This document shows, piece after piece, positions 53,719 through 61,193 of a stretch of 64,000 bases of DNA. Position 1 is the first letter of the stretch, and each line of letters opens with the position of its first letter. The notes beneath the pieces were generated by a model, which had not been told where the DNA came from, ran no database searches, and was given only the letters and a program-made list of their open reading frames with translations. Location: assembly GCF_016865485.1 (NCBI RefSeq), contig NZ_AP024452.1, positions 1,820,501-1,884,500 on the forward strand. Direction: 5' to 3'. Both the position numbers and the translations under genes were made by a program. Source of the DNA: Luteitalea sp. TBR-22 (GTDB lineage: Bacteria > Acidobacteriota > Vicinamibacteria > Vicinamibacterales > Vicinamibacteraceae).

Positions 53719-54786
53719 ATGACAAAGATGCTGCGAACGATGGTGATGACCGGGGTGGTGGTGCTGGCCGGGAGCGGCTGGGTGGTCTGGTCGCGCTCGG
53801 CGGCCGGTGAGGCGCGGGCCGCCTCCACCGCGCCGGCCGTGTCGACGACTGCCGGGGTGGCGCCGACGGGCGCTGCGGACATATCGCGCATCGTCGCGCC
53901 AGGGCGGGTGGAACCCGTGTCCGAGGAACTGGAGGTGGCCGCGGAGGTCTCCGGGCGACTGGAGAGCCTGCGGGTCGAGGAGGGCGACCGGGTCGAGGCC
54001 GGCGCGGTGATCGCCACGCTCGAACGTGCCGACTACGAGGCGCGGCTCGCCACGGCCCGCGCGGCGCTCGCGGTGGCCGAGGCAGAGGAAGCGCGCCTGG
54101 TGAACGGCGCCCGTGTCGAGGAGCGTCGGGAGGCCCGGTTCGCCCTCGAGCAGGCCGATGCCGCGCTGGCGCAGGCCGAACGCGAGCACCAGCGGCGGGT
54201 GCGCGCCGCCGACGTCATCCCGCGCGAGGAACTCGATCGCGCCGCCAGTGACGTGGCCATCGCCCGTGCACGGCAGGCGGAGGCGCGAGAGCGGGCGCGG
54301 GTGGTCGACGCCCCGGCGCGGGCCGACGAACGGGCGAGGGCGCGCGCGGCCATCCAGCAGGCCAGGGCCCGCGTGCTCGAGGCCGAGGCGCTGCTGGCCA
54401 AGACGACGATCCGCGCGCCCATCGCCGGCACCGTGCTTCGTGTGGTCCGCCGGGCGGGGGAGAGCGTGTCGGTCGAGGGACCCGACGGGGGGCACGTGGT
54501 GACCATCGCCGACGTGTCGGTGCTGCGCGTGCGCGCCGACGTGGACGAGCGCGACGTCGCGCACCTGGCGACCGGCCAGCGCGCCTACGTCACGGCCGAT
54601 GCCTATGGCGATCGGCGGTTCACGGGGCGCGTCATCCGCATCAGCGAGATGCTGGGCCGCAAGAACCTCCGCAGCGAGGAGCCCACCGAGAAGGTCGACA
54701 CGAAGGTCCTCGAGACCCTCGTCGAGCTCGACCCGGGGCAGCGCCTGCCGGTGGGCCTCCGGGTGGACACGTACATCCTGCGATGA
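53719..54786 (+). CDS. HlyD/DevB-type membrane fusion protein
   Basis: 355 residues from the ATG at 53719, which follows GGAGGA. One N-terminal anchor (MTGVVVLAGSGWVVWS). Then the biotinyl/lipoyl halves (GRVEPVSEELEVAAEVSGRL, KTTIRAPIAGTVLRVVRRAG) flank a long Ala/Glu/Arg-rich coiled coil (~100-235). The C-terminal beta-barrel region has VRADVDERDVAHLATGQRAYV and LPVGLRVDTYI. It links the DevC-type permease to an outer-membrane channel, which is not encoded nearby. Confidence 0.92.
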   Translation: MTKMLRTMVMTGVVVLAGSGWVVWSRSAAGEARAASTAPAVSTTAGVAPTGAADISRIVAPGRVEPVSEELEVAAEVSGRLESLRVEEGDRVEAGAVIATLERADYEARLATARAALAVAEAEEARLVNGARVEERREARFALEQADAALAQAEREHQRRVRAADVIPREELDRAASDVAIARARQAEARERARVVDAPARADERARARAAIQQARARVLEAEALLAKTTIRAPIAGTVLRVVRRAGESVSVEGPDGGHVVTIADVSVLRVRADVDERDVAHLATGQRAYVTADAYGDRRFTGRVIRISEMLGRKNLRSEEPTEKVDTKVLETLVELDPGQRLPVGLRVDTYILR

Positions 54787-54893
54787 ACCGAGAAGAGGGA
54801 ACGAACGGCCGTCCCCGGACCCGGGTGTAGCGGTTTTGCGCACGCCGGCGGTGCACTAACGTCGGGAGTGGTGCGGCCGATTCCCGGAGCAGT

Positions 54894-56792
54894 ATGCCCG
54901 GCGAACCCTCCCCAGTCGCCCTTGCGCCCCATCCGCCGCCCAGTGACGTCGTCGGCCTCCTGCTGAAGGAGCAACTCGTCACCGAGGCGCAGGTGCGCCA
55001 CGCGCAGCGGGTGCAGGCACGCCTCGAGACGCCCCGCAGCCTGCTCACCGTGCTGCAGGACCTGGAGCTGGTGACGCCCGACCAGGTGCGCCAGGCCGTG
55101 CGCGCCAACCCGCAGTCGATGCGGCTCGGCGACCTGCTGATCGACCTCGGGCACCTGCGCGACGCGGACTTGCGGGCCGCGCTCGCGGCGCAGCAGGCCT
55201 CGGGCGGCCGCAAGCGCCTCGGCGAGATCCTCGTCGAGAGCCGCGTGATGTCGGAGCACAAGCTCACCGAGGTGCTGTCGGACCTGTTCGGGCTGCCGCT
55301 CGTCGAGCCGCGGGTGGCCGACATCGAGCGTGCCCTGCTGGTGCGGATGCACCTGCGCCGCGCGCAGGAAGGCGCCTTCATCCCGGTGTCGCAGTCGGGG
55401 GGGCGGGTCACGGTGGCCTTCGCCGACCCGCTCGACCCGACGCACAAGATGGCCGCCGACCAGATGTTCGGCGGCAACGTGGTGCCGGCGATCGCGCGGC
55501 GGTCGCTGATCCTCGAGGCGCTGTCGGCCTTCGAGCGTGGCCTCCGGTCGGCGACCGGCCCGAGCGAGCACACCGCGATGCAGGTCGTGGTGGACCTGAT
55601 CCGCGAGGCGCTCGCTTCCGGCACCAGCGACATCCACATCGAGCCGCTGGCAGCGGGGCTGCGCGTGCGCTTCCGCCTCGACGGCGTGATGATGGAGCAC
55701 CGCGACATCGACCGCGAGCTCGGCGCCGCGGTCGTGAGCCGCATCAAGGTGCTCGCAGGCGCCGACATCGCCGAGCGCCGGCGCCACCAGGACGGTCGCA
55801 TCAAGTTCGAGGATCCGCAGACCGGCGCCACCGCCGACATCCGCGCCTCCTTCTACGTGACCATCCACGGCGAGAAGGTCGTCCTCCGCCTGCTCAACCG
55901 CAAGACCGAGCTGATCGGCATCCAGGACATCGGCATGGGGCCGCGCATGCTCGAACGGTTCATCGGCGACGCGCTCGACGTGCCGACCGGCGTGGTCATC
56001 ATCACCGGGCCGACCGGTTCGGGCAAGACGACGACCCTGTACAGCGCGGTGGACCACCTCAACACGCCCGACACCTGCATCGTGACGGCCGAGGACCCGG
56101 TCGAGTACGTCGTCGACGGCATCGCGCAGTGCTCGATCAACGCCAAGATCAACCGGACGTTCGAGGAGACGCTGCGCCACATCGTGCGACAGGACCCGGA
56201 CGTGATCGTGCTCGGCGAGATCCGCGATCGCTTCTCGGCCGACACCGCGATCCAGGCGGCGCTGACCGGCCACAAGGTCCTGACCACCTTCCACACCGAG
56301 GACGCGATCGGCGGGCTGCTGCGCCTGCTGAACATGAACATCGAGGCGTTCCTGATCTCGTCGACGGTGGTGTCGGTGATGGCGCAGCGGCTGCTTCGCC
56401 GTGTGTGCCCGTCGTGCGCCGAGCCCTACACGCCGACCGCGACCGAGATCCGCCGCCTCGGCGTGAGCCCGCAGGATCTGCGCGGCGCCCGCTTCATGGC
56501 GGGCAAGGGCTGCGCCGCGTGCCGGTACACCGGCTACCGCGGTCGCATCTGCGTGTTCGAGCTGCTCGTCCTGAACGAGATGGTGAAGGACGCGATCCTC
56601 AATCGCCGCACCTCGTACGAGATCCGGCGCATCAGCATCGAGACGTCCGGCCTGGTGGCCCTGGTGGAGGATGGCCTCTACAAGGCGTCCTACGGCCTGA
56701 CGACGGTGCAGGAAGTCCTGCGGCACCTGCCGCGGGTGGTCAAGCCGCGACCGGTGGAGGAGATCCGCCGGCTGCTGGGGAGCCTTTCGTGA
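54894..56792 (+). CDS. PilB/GspE-family assembly ATPase
   Basis: 632 residues; the ATG follows CCGGAG. An N-terminal MshEN region, doubled in part (LLKEQLVTEAQVRHAQR, LGDLLIDLGHLRDADLRAAL, LGEILVESRVMSEHKLTEVL), precedes the ATPase: GTSDIHIEPLAAGLRVRFRL, Walker A ITGPTGSGKTTTLYS, Asp box TAEDPVEY, Walker B DVIVLGEIRD, His box LTTFHTEDA. A zinc cluster CPSC...CAAC is also present. MshEN domains can bind c-di-GMP in relatives, which may connect it to the GGDEF protein. It powers type IV pilus or type II secretion assembly, but no other pilus genes are near. Confidence 0.93.
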   Translation: MPGEPSPVALAPHPPPSDVVGLLLKEQLVTEAQVRHAQRVQARLETPRSLLTVLQDLELVTPDQVRQAVRANPQSMRLGDLLIDLGHLRDADLRAALAAQQASGGRKRLGEILVESRVMSEHKLTEVLSDLFGLPLVEPRVADIERALLVRMHLRRAQEGAFIPVSQSGGRVTVAFADPLDPTHKMAADQMFGGNVVPAIARRSLILEALSAFERGLRSATGPSEHTAMQVVVDLIREALASGTSDIHIEPLAAGLRVRFRLDGVMMEHRDIDRELGAAVVSRIKVLAGADIAERRRHQDGRIKFEDPQTGATADIRASFYVTIHGEKVVLRLLNRKTELIGIQDIGMGPRMLERFIGDALDVPTGVVIITGPTGSGKTTTLYSAVDHLNTPDTCIVTAEDPVEYVVDGIAQCSINAKINRTFEETLRHIVRQDPDVIVLGEIRDRFSADTAIQAALTGHKVLTTFHTEDAIGGLLRLLNMNIEAFLISSTVVSVMAQRLLRRVCPSCAEPYTPTATEIRRLGVSPQDLRGARFMAGKGCAACRYTGYRGRICVFELLVLNEMVKDAILNRRTSYEIRRISIETSGLVALVEDGLYKASYGLTTVQEVLRHLPRVVKPRPVEEIRRLLGSLS

Positions 56793-57634
56793 CGCACGGC
56801 CGTTCGCTCATCGACGTCCTCGGCGAGGAACTCGCCCGCAACGACCTCCAACTCCCGGTGTACCCGGGCGTGGCTTCGCGCGTGCAGGCGCTGGCGGCGT
56901 CGGGCACGGCCACGGCGGAACAGTTCGAACGCCTGTTGTCGCAGGACCCGGCGATCGCCTCGCAGGTCCTGCGGGTGTCCAACTCGGCCTTCTATGCCGG
57001 CCTGAGCTCGGTGGCCACCATTCGCGCGGCGGTGCTTCGCCTCGGACTCGATCAACTGGTGACGCTGGCGGTCGCCTGCGCGCACCGTGGGCAGTTCACC
57101 GCCAAGGACCCGCAGGTGCAGCGGCTCCTCAGCCAACTGTGGCAGCACTCGGTGGCGGTGGCATTCGGCGCCCGGTGGCTCGCCGACCGCACGGGTTACC
57201 GGGCGCAGTCGGCCGAGTGCTTCATGGCCGGCCTTTTTCACGACATCGGCAAGCTGCTGATCCTGAAGGTCCTCGACGATCTGCGCCGCCGCGGCGAGTG
57301 GCCGCACGAGCTGCCCGAGGCGCTCGTCCACGAGCTGCTGGCCTCCCTGCACGCCGAACAGGGAGCGCGCCTGATCCGGCAGTGGAATCTCTCGCCGCTC
57401 TACGCCGACGTGGCGCGCACCCACAACGACCCGTCGGTGGAGGAGACCAACCCCGTGCACCTGATCGTGCGCCTCACCAACCACGCCTGCACCAAGCTGG
57501 GGATGAACCTGTACCAGCAGGAAGGCATCGTGCTCGCCGCCTCGCCCGAGGCGTCGGCGCTCGGAGTGAAGGACGTGGTGCTGGCCGAGCTCGAGATCAT
57601 GTTGGAGGACGGCGCACAGACGCTGGCGGCGTGA
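56789..57634 (+). CDS. HDOD-domain signalling protein
   Basis: 281 residues from a GTG at 56789 overlapping the PilB-like stop (GTGA). The HDOD domain runs from LPVYPGVASRVQALAASG through LLSQDPAIASQVLRVSNSAFYAG and TIRAAVLRLGLDQLVTLAV to CFMAGLFHDIGKLLILK. The HD pair is present, although HDOD proteins generally do not hydrolyse c-di-nucleotides. HARQWN-type end motifs (AEQGARLIRQWNLSP) fit. Coupled to the ATPase, it probably regulates the motility or secretion machine. Confidence 0.9.
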   Translation: MTHGRSLIDVLGEELARNDLQLPVYPGVASRVQALAASGTATAEQFERLLSQDPAIASQVLRVSNSAFYAGLSSVATIRAAVLRLGLDQLVTLAVACAHRGQFTAKDPQVQRLLSQLWQHSVAVAFGARWLADRTGYRAQSAECFMAGLFHDIGKLLILKVLDDLRRRGEWPHELPEALVHELLASLHAEQGARLIRQWNLSPLYADVARTHNDPSVEETNPVHLIVRLTNHACTKLGMNLYQQEGIVLAASPEASALGVKDVVLAELEIMLEDGAQTLAA

Positions 57635-57661
57635 GAACGCCGAACGCCGAACGCCCGGGCC
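57634..57661. repeat. Heptamer array CCGAACG, 3-4 units
   Basis: GAGAACG, CCGAACG, CCGAACG and a broken unit follow directly on the stop of the HDOD gene, in the gap before the convergent DUF4112 gene. Confidence 0.8.
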
Positions 57662-57691
57662 CACCCGGCCCTCAGCTCCTGGCCCCCGGTT

Positions 57692-58183
57692 CTACGTGAG
57701 CCATCCGTAGAGCCACGTCGCGATCCACGCCAGCAGCAGGATCGGGATCAGCGCCGCCAGGACCACCAGCCCCACGAACGTGCCCACCACGATGGCGTCG
57801 AACCGCGAGTGCGGCACGCCTGGGCGCGCGTGGCGTTCCAGCAGGCGCATGTTCCAGCTGTTGGCCTTCCAGAACACGTCGGCGACGTTGCCTACTCCCG
57901 GCACCAGCCCCAGCAGCGCATCGATCACCGCATTGATGACCATCCGCGCCTGCACGATCCTGGGCACGCGCATCCGATAGGCCTGCATCAGGATCAGGAT
58001 GCCGAACGCGGGACTGCTCAGTTCCGCCAGCCCCGGGACCAGCCCGACGATCACGTCCCACCCGAACCTGACGTTGGTCCCCGGCACGCGGAACGCCTGG
58101 TCGAGCAACCAGCTCCACTCGCGCAGGCGGGCGAGCCAGCGGTCGTCGGCCTCGACGTCCGGTGGTGGGGGGGGAGGGGTCAT
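57692..58183 (-). CDS. DUF4112 membrane protein
   Basis: 163 residues, ATG at 58183. It matches DUF4112: LLDQAFRVPGTNVRFGWDVIVGLVPG, ELSSPAFGILILMQAYRMRVP, NAVIDALLGLVPGVGNVADVFWKAN and a last hydrophobic pair (FVGLVVLAALIPILLLAWIA). Two or three membrane segments. The repeated GLVPG motif is characteristic. Function not established in any organism I know of. Confidence 0.92.
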   Translation of the reverse strand: MTPPPPPPDVEADDRWLARLREWSWLLDQAFRVPGTNVRFGWDVIVGLVPGLAELSSPAFGILILMQAYRMRVPRIVQARMVINAVIDALLGLVPGVGNVADVFWKANSWNMRLLERHARPGVPHSRFDAIVVGTFVGLVVLAALIPILLLAWIATWLYGWLT

Positions 58184-58340
58184 CCCACGAGTCTACAAGC
58201 CGCCGGCGCTTCCGCCGGCGCGCCGAGTCGCACCGTGAAGCCGGGCAGGATTTACCGGCCGGATTCCCGACGCTGGTCCGTTGCCTTCCACTCTCGTCCT
58301 GGCCGTCCGGCTGTGTAGCGAAATTGGCAACCATCTTGTA

Positions 58341-58418
58341 ATCGGCAGACCCGACACGCTGGAACCACCTCCAGCGTGGCTTCCGATCAGCGCAAAGCCC
58401 ATCAACAGGACCGTGATC
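58341..58418 (+). other. Possible structured leader upstream of the beta-helix gene
   Basis: In the 283-base divergent gap, an 8-base-pair hairpin (CACGCTGG/CCAGCGTG) is enclosed by ATCGG/CCGAT. The CCGAT overlaps a GATCA that can pair instead with TGATC at 58414. The two outer pairings exclude each other, as in a switch. A CGCAAAGCC string recalls c-di-GMP-I riboswitches, but other required parts are missing. Confidence 0.3.
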
Positions 58419-58466
58419 TGGCGGCGCGAAGCCGATCAGTACACGGCGTCGGACGGAGACCTTCCC

Positions 58467-60434
58467 GTGTCAGCACGCACTCACGACACGCCCACGTTTC
58501 ACGCGCGCGCCCTCCTCAGGCGCGCCCTGCTCGCCAGCCTGCTCGTGCTCGTCGCGGCCGGCCGAGGGTCGGCGCAACAGGCCTGGTATGTCGCCCCCGG
58601 CGGGACCGGGGATGGCTCATCGCCCTCGGCCCCACTGCCGCGCATCCAGCAGGCCCTGCAGGTGGCCCAACCCGGTGACATCGTGACCGTCGCCCCCGGC
58701 ACGTATCCGGAACTGGTGTCCACCGTCCGCGGCGGCCTGGTCGGCAGTCCCATCACCGTGAAGGCGTCGGGCGCGCGCGGCTCGGCGCTGGTGACCCGGC
58801 CCGGGCAGGTCGTACAGGCCTCGCACCCGTGGGTCGTGTTCGAGGGGCTCGTGTTCGACGGTCAGTACGGCGCCAGCGATGCGGTACGGGTCTCGAGTGC
58901 TGCCGATCACCTCGTGCTCCGGAACGTGGAGGTGCGTCGCAGCGGCCGCGACTGCATCGACATGGCCGCGCCCGAGGACGTCACGATCGAAGGCAGCCTC
59001 GTCGATCGGTGCCTGTGGTGGGACGGCACGGCGCGCCAGGATGCGCACGGCATCGTCGCTGGCCCGGTCCGCAGGCTGACGATCCGCGACACCGAGATCC
59101 ACACCTTCTCGGGCGATGGCCTGCAACTCGATCCGGGGCGCAGCCTCCCCGGCTGGGACGAGGTCCTGGTCGAGGGCAGCACCTTCTGGCTGGCGCCGCT
59201 GGCGACGCCGCAGAACGGGTTCGCCGCGGGCGTGGTCCCGGGCGAGAACGCCATCGACACCAAGACGAACCCGTCGGCGCCGCGGGCGACGCTGACGGTG
59301 CGCGACACCACGGCGCGCGGATTCAGGGGCGGGCTGATCTCGAACATGGCGGCCTTCAACCTGAAGGAGCAGATCGACGCCACGCTCGACGGCGTGACCG
59401 TCAGCGGCTCGGAGGTCGCCTTCCGCACCCGAGGCCCGGGCGCCAACGGCGGCGCGTGGGTGCGCCTGCGCAACGTCCTCGCCTACGACGTGACGACGGG
59501 CATCCGGTACGAGGACGACATCGCGCGGCTCGAGGGAGCGCACCTGACGTTCGGCCTGGGCGTCGGACGCGTGTTCCAGGCGGCCAGCTCCGGCTGGGGC
59601 GGTCTCGACTTCCGCAACACCCTGGTGCTCGGCGCCACCCTGCCGACCGAGGCCCCGGCAACTGGCCGCAATCGTGCTGTGTCGGCGTCGACCTTCGTGA
59701 ACGCGTCGGCGGCCGACTACCGCCTGGCGGCCGGCGCGGTGCCCGTCGACCTCGGCGCCGTGATCGAGGGCATCACGGTGGACCGTGCCGGGCAGCCCCG
59801 GGTGCAAGGTGCCGCGCCCGACCTCGGCGCCTACGAGTCCGGGCCGTCGACGGCGCCTTCGACGCCAATCGGGGCCCCTGTGCTGACCGCGGTCCGGTCC
59901 GCCACCGACCCGACCAATGCCGTCAAGCTCGCGTGGACCGACGTTGACGACGCCGGGTACGAGATCGAGCGGGCCGACGATGGCGCATCGTTCGTCCGGG
60001 TTGGGTCTGTCGCCACCGACAGGGCGACGTGGACCAACAGCGGCCTGCCCAGCGGGCGGACGTACGCGTTCCGCGTTCGCGCGAAGACGGCCACCACGCC
60101 GGGCGCCTCCAGCAACGTGGTGACCGTGACCCTGGCGGCCGAGTCCGGTACGCCCACGCCGCCCACAGGCCTCACGCTCGCGCCGTCGTCCTCGGCGCCC
60201 ACGACCAGCATCGTGGTGCGATGGCAGGACACGTCGCTGGAGGAGGATGGGTTCCACGTCCAGCGGTCGACCGACGGGATCAACTTCACGCTCGTCGCCA
60301 CCCGCGACGTCAACAAGACCGCGCACACGAGCAGCGGCCTGGCGAGCGGCCAGTCGTACTGGTTCCGCGTCCGAGCCTTCAACGCGACCGGGGTGAGTGC
60401 CTGGACCCCGGCCGTGACGATCCGCACGCAGTAG
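58467..60434 (+). CDS. Secreted right-handed beta-helix protein with two fibronectin III domains
   Basis: 655 residues from a GTG at 58467 (GGAGAC before it), chosen because a signal peptide follows (RRALLASLLVLVAAGRGSAQ). The frame is open 62 codons further upstream. Residues ~40-440 form a parallel beta-helix like that of polysaccharide lyases/pectate lyases (WYVAPGGTGDGSSPSAPLPRIQQAL, DIVTVAPGTYPE, HLVLRNVEVRRSGRDCIDMA). Two FnIII modules follow (NAVKLAWTDVDDAGYEIERAD and SIVVRWQDTSLEEDGFHVQR). Probably an extracellular carbohydrate-active or adhesive protein. Its stop touches the longest AACGTCG heptamer array. Confidence 0.87.
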   Translation: MSARTHDTPTFHARALLRRALLASLLVLVAAGRGSAQQAWYVAPGGTGDGSSPSAPLPRIQQALQVAQPGDIVTVAPGTYPELVSTVRGGLVGSPITVKASGARGSALVTRPGQVVQASHPWVVFEGLVFDGQYGASDAVRVSSAADHLVLRNVEVRRSGRDCIDMAAPEDVTIEGSLVDRCLWWDGTARQDAHGIVAGPVRRLTIRDTEIHTFSGDGLQLDPGRSLPGWDEVLVEGSTFWLAPLATPQNGFAAGVVPGENAIDTKTNPSAPRATLTVRDTTARGFRGGLISNMAAFNLKEQIDATLDGVTVSGSEVAFRTRGPGANGGAWVRLRNVLAYDVTTGIRYEDDIARLEGAHLTFGLGVGRVFQAASSGWGGLDFRNTLVLGATLPTEAPATGRNRAVSASTFVNASAADYRLAAGAVPVDLGAVIEGITVDRAGQPRVQGAAPDLGAYESGPSTAPSTPIGAPVLTAVRSATDPTNAVKLAWTDVDDAGYEIERADDGASFVRVGSVATDRATWTNSGLPSGRTYAFRVRAKTATTPGASSNVVTVTLAAESGTPTPPTGLTLAPSSSAPTTSIVVRWQDTSLEEDGFHVQRSTDGINFTLVATRDVNKTAHTSSGLASGQSYWFRVRAFNATGVSAWTPAVTIRTQ

Positions 60435-60559
60435 ACGAAAGCCTAATGACGGCTAACGCCTAACGCCTGACGCCGACGGTCGAAGGTCGGAGGCCGGAGG
60501 CCGGACGTCGAGCGTCGAACGTCGAGCGTCGAACGTCGGACGCCGAGGGTCGAACGAGG
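60434..60559. repeat. Heptamer array of 18 units, GACGCCG/AACGTCG class
   Basis: Eighteen units in unbroken 7-base phase starting at the last base of the beta-helix stop codon: GACGAAA, GCCTAAT, GACGGCT, AACGCCT x2, GACGCCG and so on to AGCGTCG/AACGTCG alternation (60511-60538) and AACGAGG. The units drift gradually from AACGCCT to GAGGCCG to AACGTCG. Confidence 0.95.
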
Positions 60560-60621
60560 ACGGCGGGGACCGCGGCAAGGCAAACCGGCGGCCGGTCGTG
60601 TGGCTCAGCCGGGCAGTGGTG

Positions 60622-60658
60622 GCGTTCGGCATCCCGGCATCGCGGCAGTCATCCCCGG
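60622..60658. repeat. Short ATGCCG-type patch before the copper operon
   Basis: GGCGTTCGGCATCCCGGCAT and a following CGCGGCA match the inverted ATGCCG repeat family. It ends 18 bases before the start of the small Cys/His gene, where promoter elements (TATACT at 60662-60667) begin. Confidence 0.55.
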
Positions 60659-60675
60659 CGTCTATACTCGAAGAG

Positions 60676-61080
60676 ATGTCGCGCCTGTCGCGTGTCCTCA
60701 CGGGAGCCGTGATGCTCGTCGTGCTGCTCGGGTTGCCGGTCGCGCCCGTGTGGTGTGAGCTCGCCTGCCCGCAGGGGCACGGCGTTGCCGTGCAGGCCGC
60801 GCCAGCAGGTGCGCCGTGTCACGAGGCGTCGGCCGGCTCGTCGGTGCCGCCCGGCGACGGCCCGGCGCTCGCCGCCCCCGTTGGCGGCTGCGACCACCCG
60901 ACCACGGTGTCGGCGCGACTGCCCGATGTCCGCGTCGTAGCGCCGGTGCCGTCGACGACGGTCGCGGCTTCCTACCTCGCGCCCTTCGCGCCCGCGGCAG
61001 CGGGCCGCCTGACAGTGGCTGCCGTGCGTGGCCCCGCCCCGCCGCGGGGCCCGACCTTCTCGCCCGTCCTCCGAATCTGA
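60676..61080 (+). CDS. Small exported Cys/His protein heading the copper operon
   Basis: 134 residues from the ATG at 60676 (GAAGAG before it). Signal segment (VLTGAVMLVVLLGLPVAPVW), then potential metal ligands CELACPQGH, APCHEAS and GGCDHP. The rest is Ala/Pro/Val-rich and low in structure. The gene lies 113 bases upstream of copA on the same strand, so a periplasmic copper-binding or sensing role is inferred. Similar small Cys/His proteins precede copper oxidases in other bacteria; no named family recognised. Confidence 0.65.
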   Translation: MSRLSRVLTGAVMLVVLLGLPVAPVWCELACPQGHGVAVQAAPAGAPCHEASAGSSVPPGDGPALAAPVGGCDHPTTVSARLPDVRVVAPVPSTTVAASYLAPFAPAAAGRLTVAAVRGPAPPRGPTFSPVLRI

Positions 61081-61193
61081 GCCTGCCGTCGGCCCTGTAA
61101 GCCGACCCGCGTCCCCGCGTCTGCAGGGGACACGGGAGCGTTGCACGCGCGTGCGCGCCGGACCTGTCAACGATTCCAGAGGACGTCAGCCAG

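Noticed and set aside
58381-58440. c-di-GMP-I (GEMM) riboswitch suggested by CGCAAAGCC
   Set aside because: The GGCAAACC box with its short tetraloop hairpin and the downstream receptor helix are absent, and the spacing to the preceding GGCAACC is far too long.
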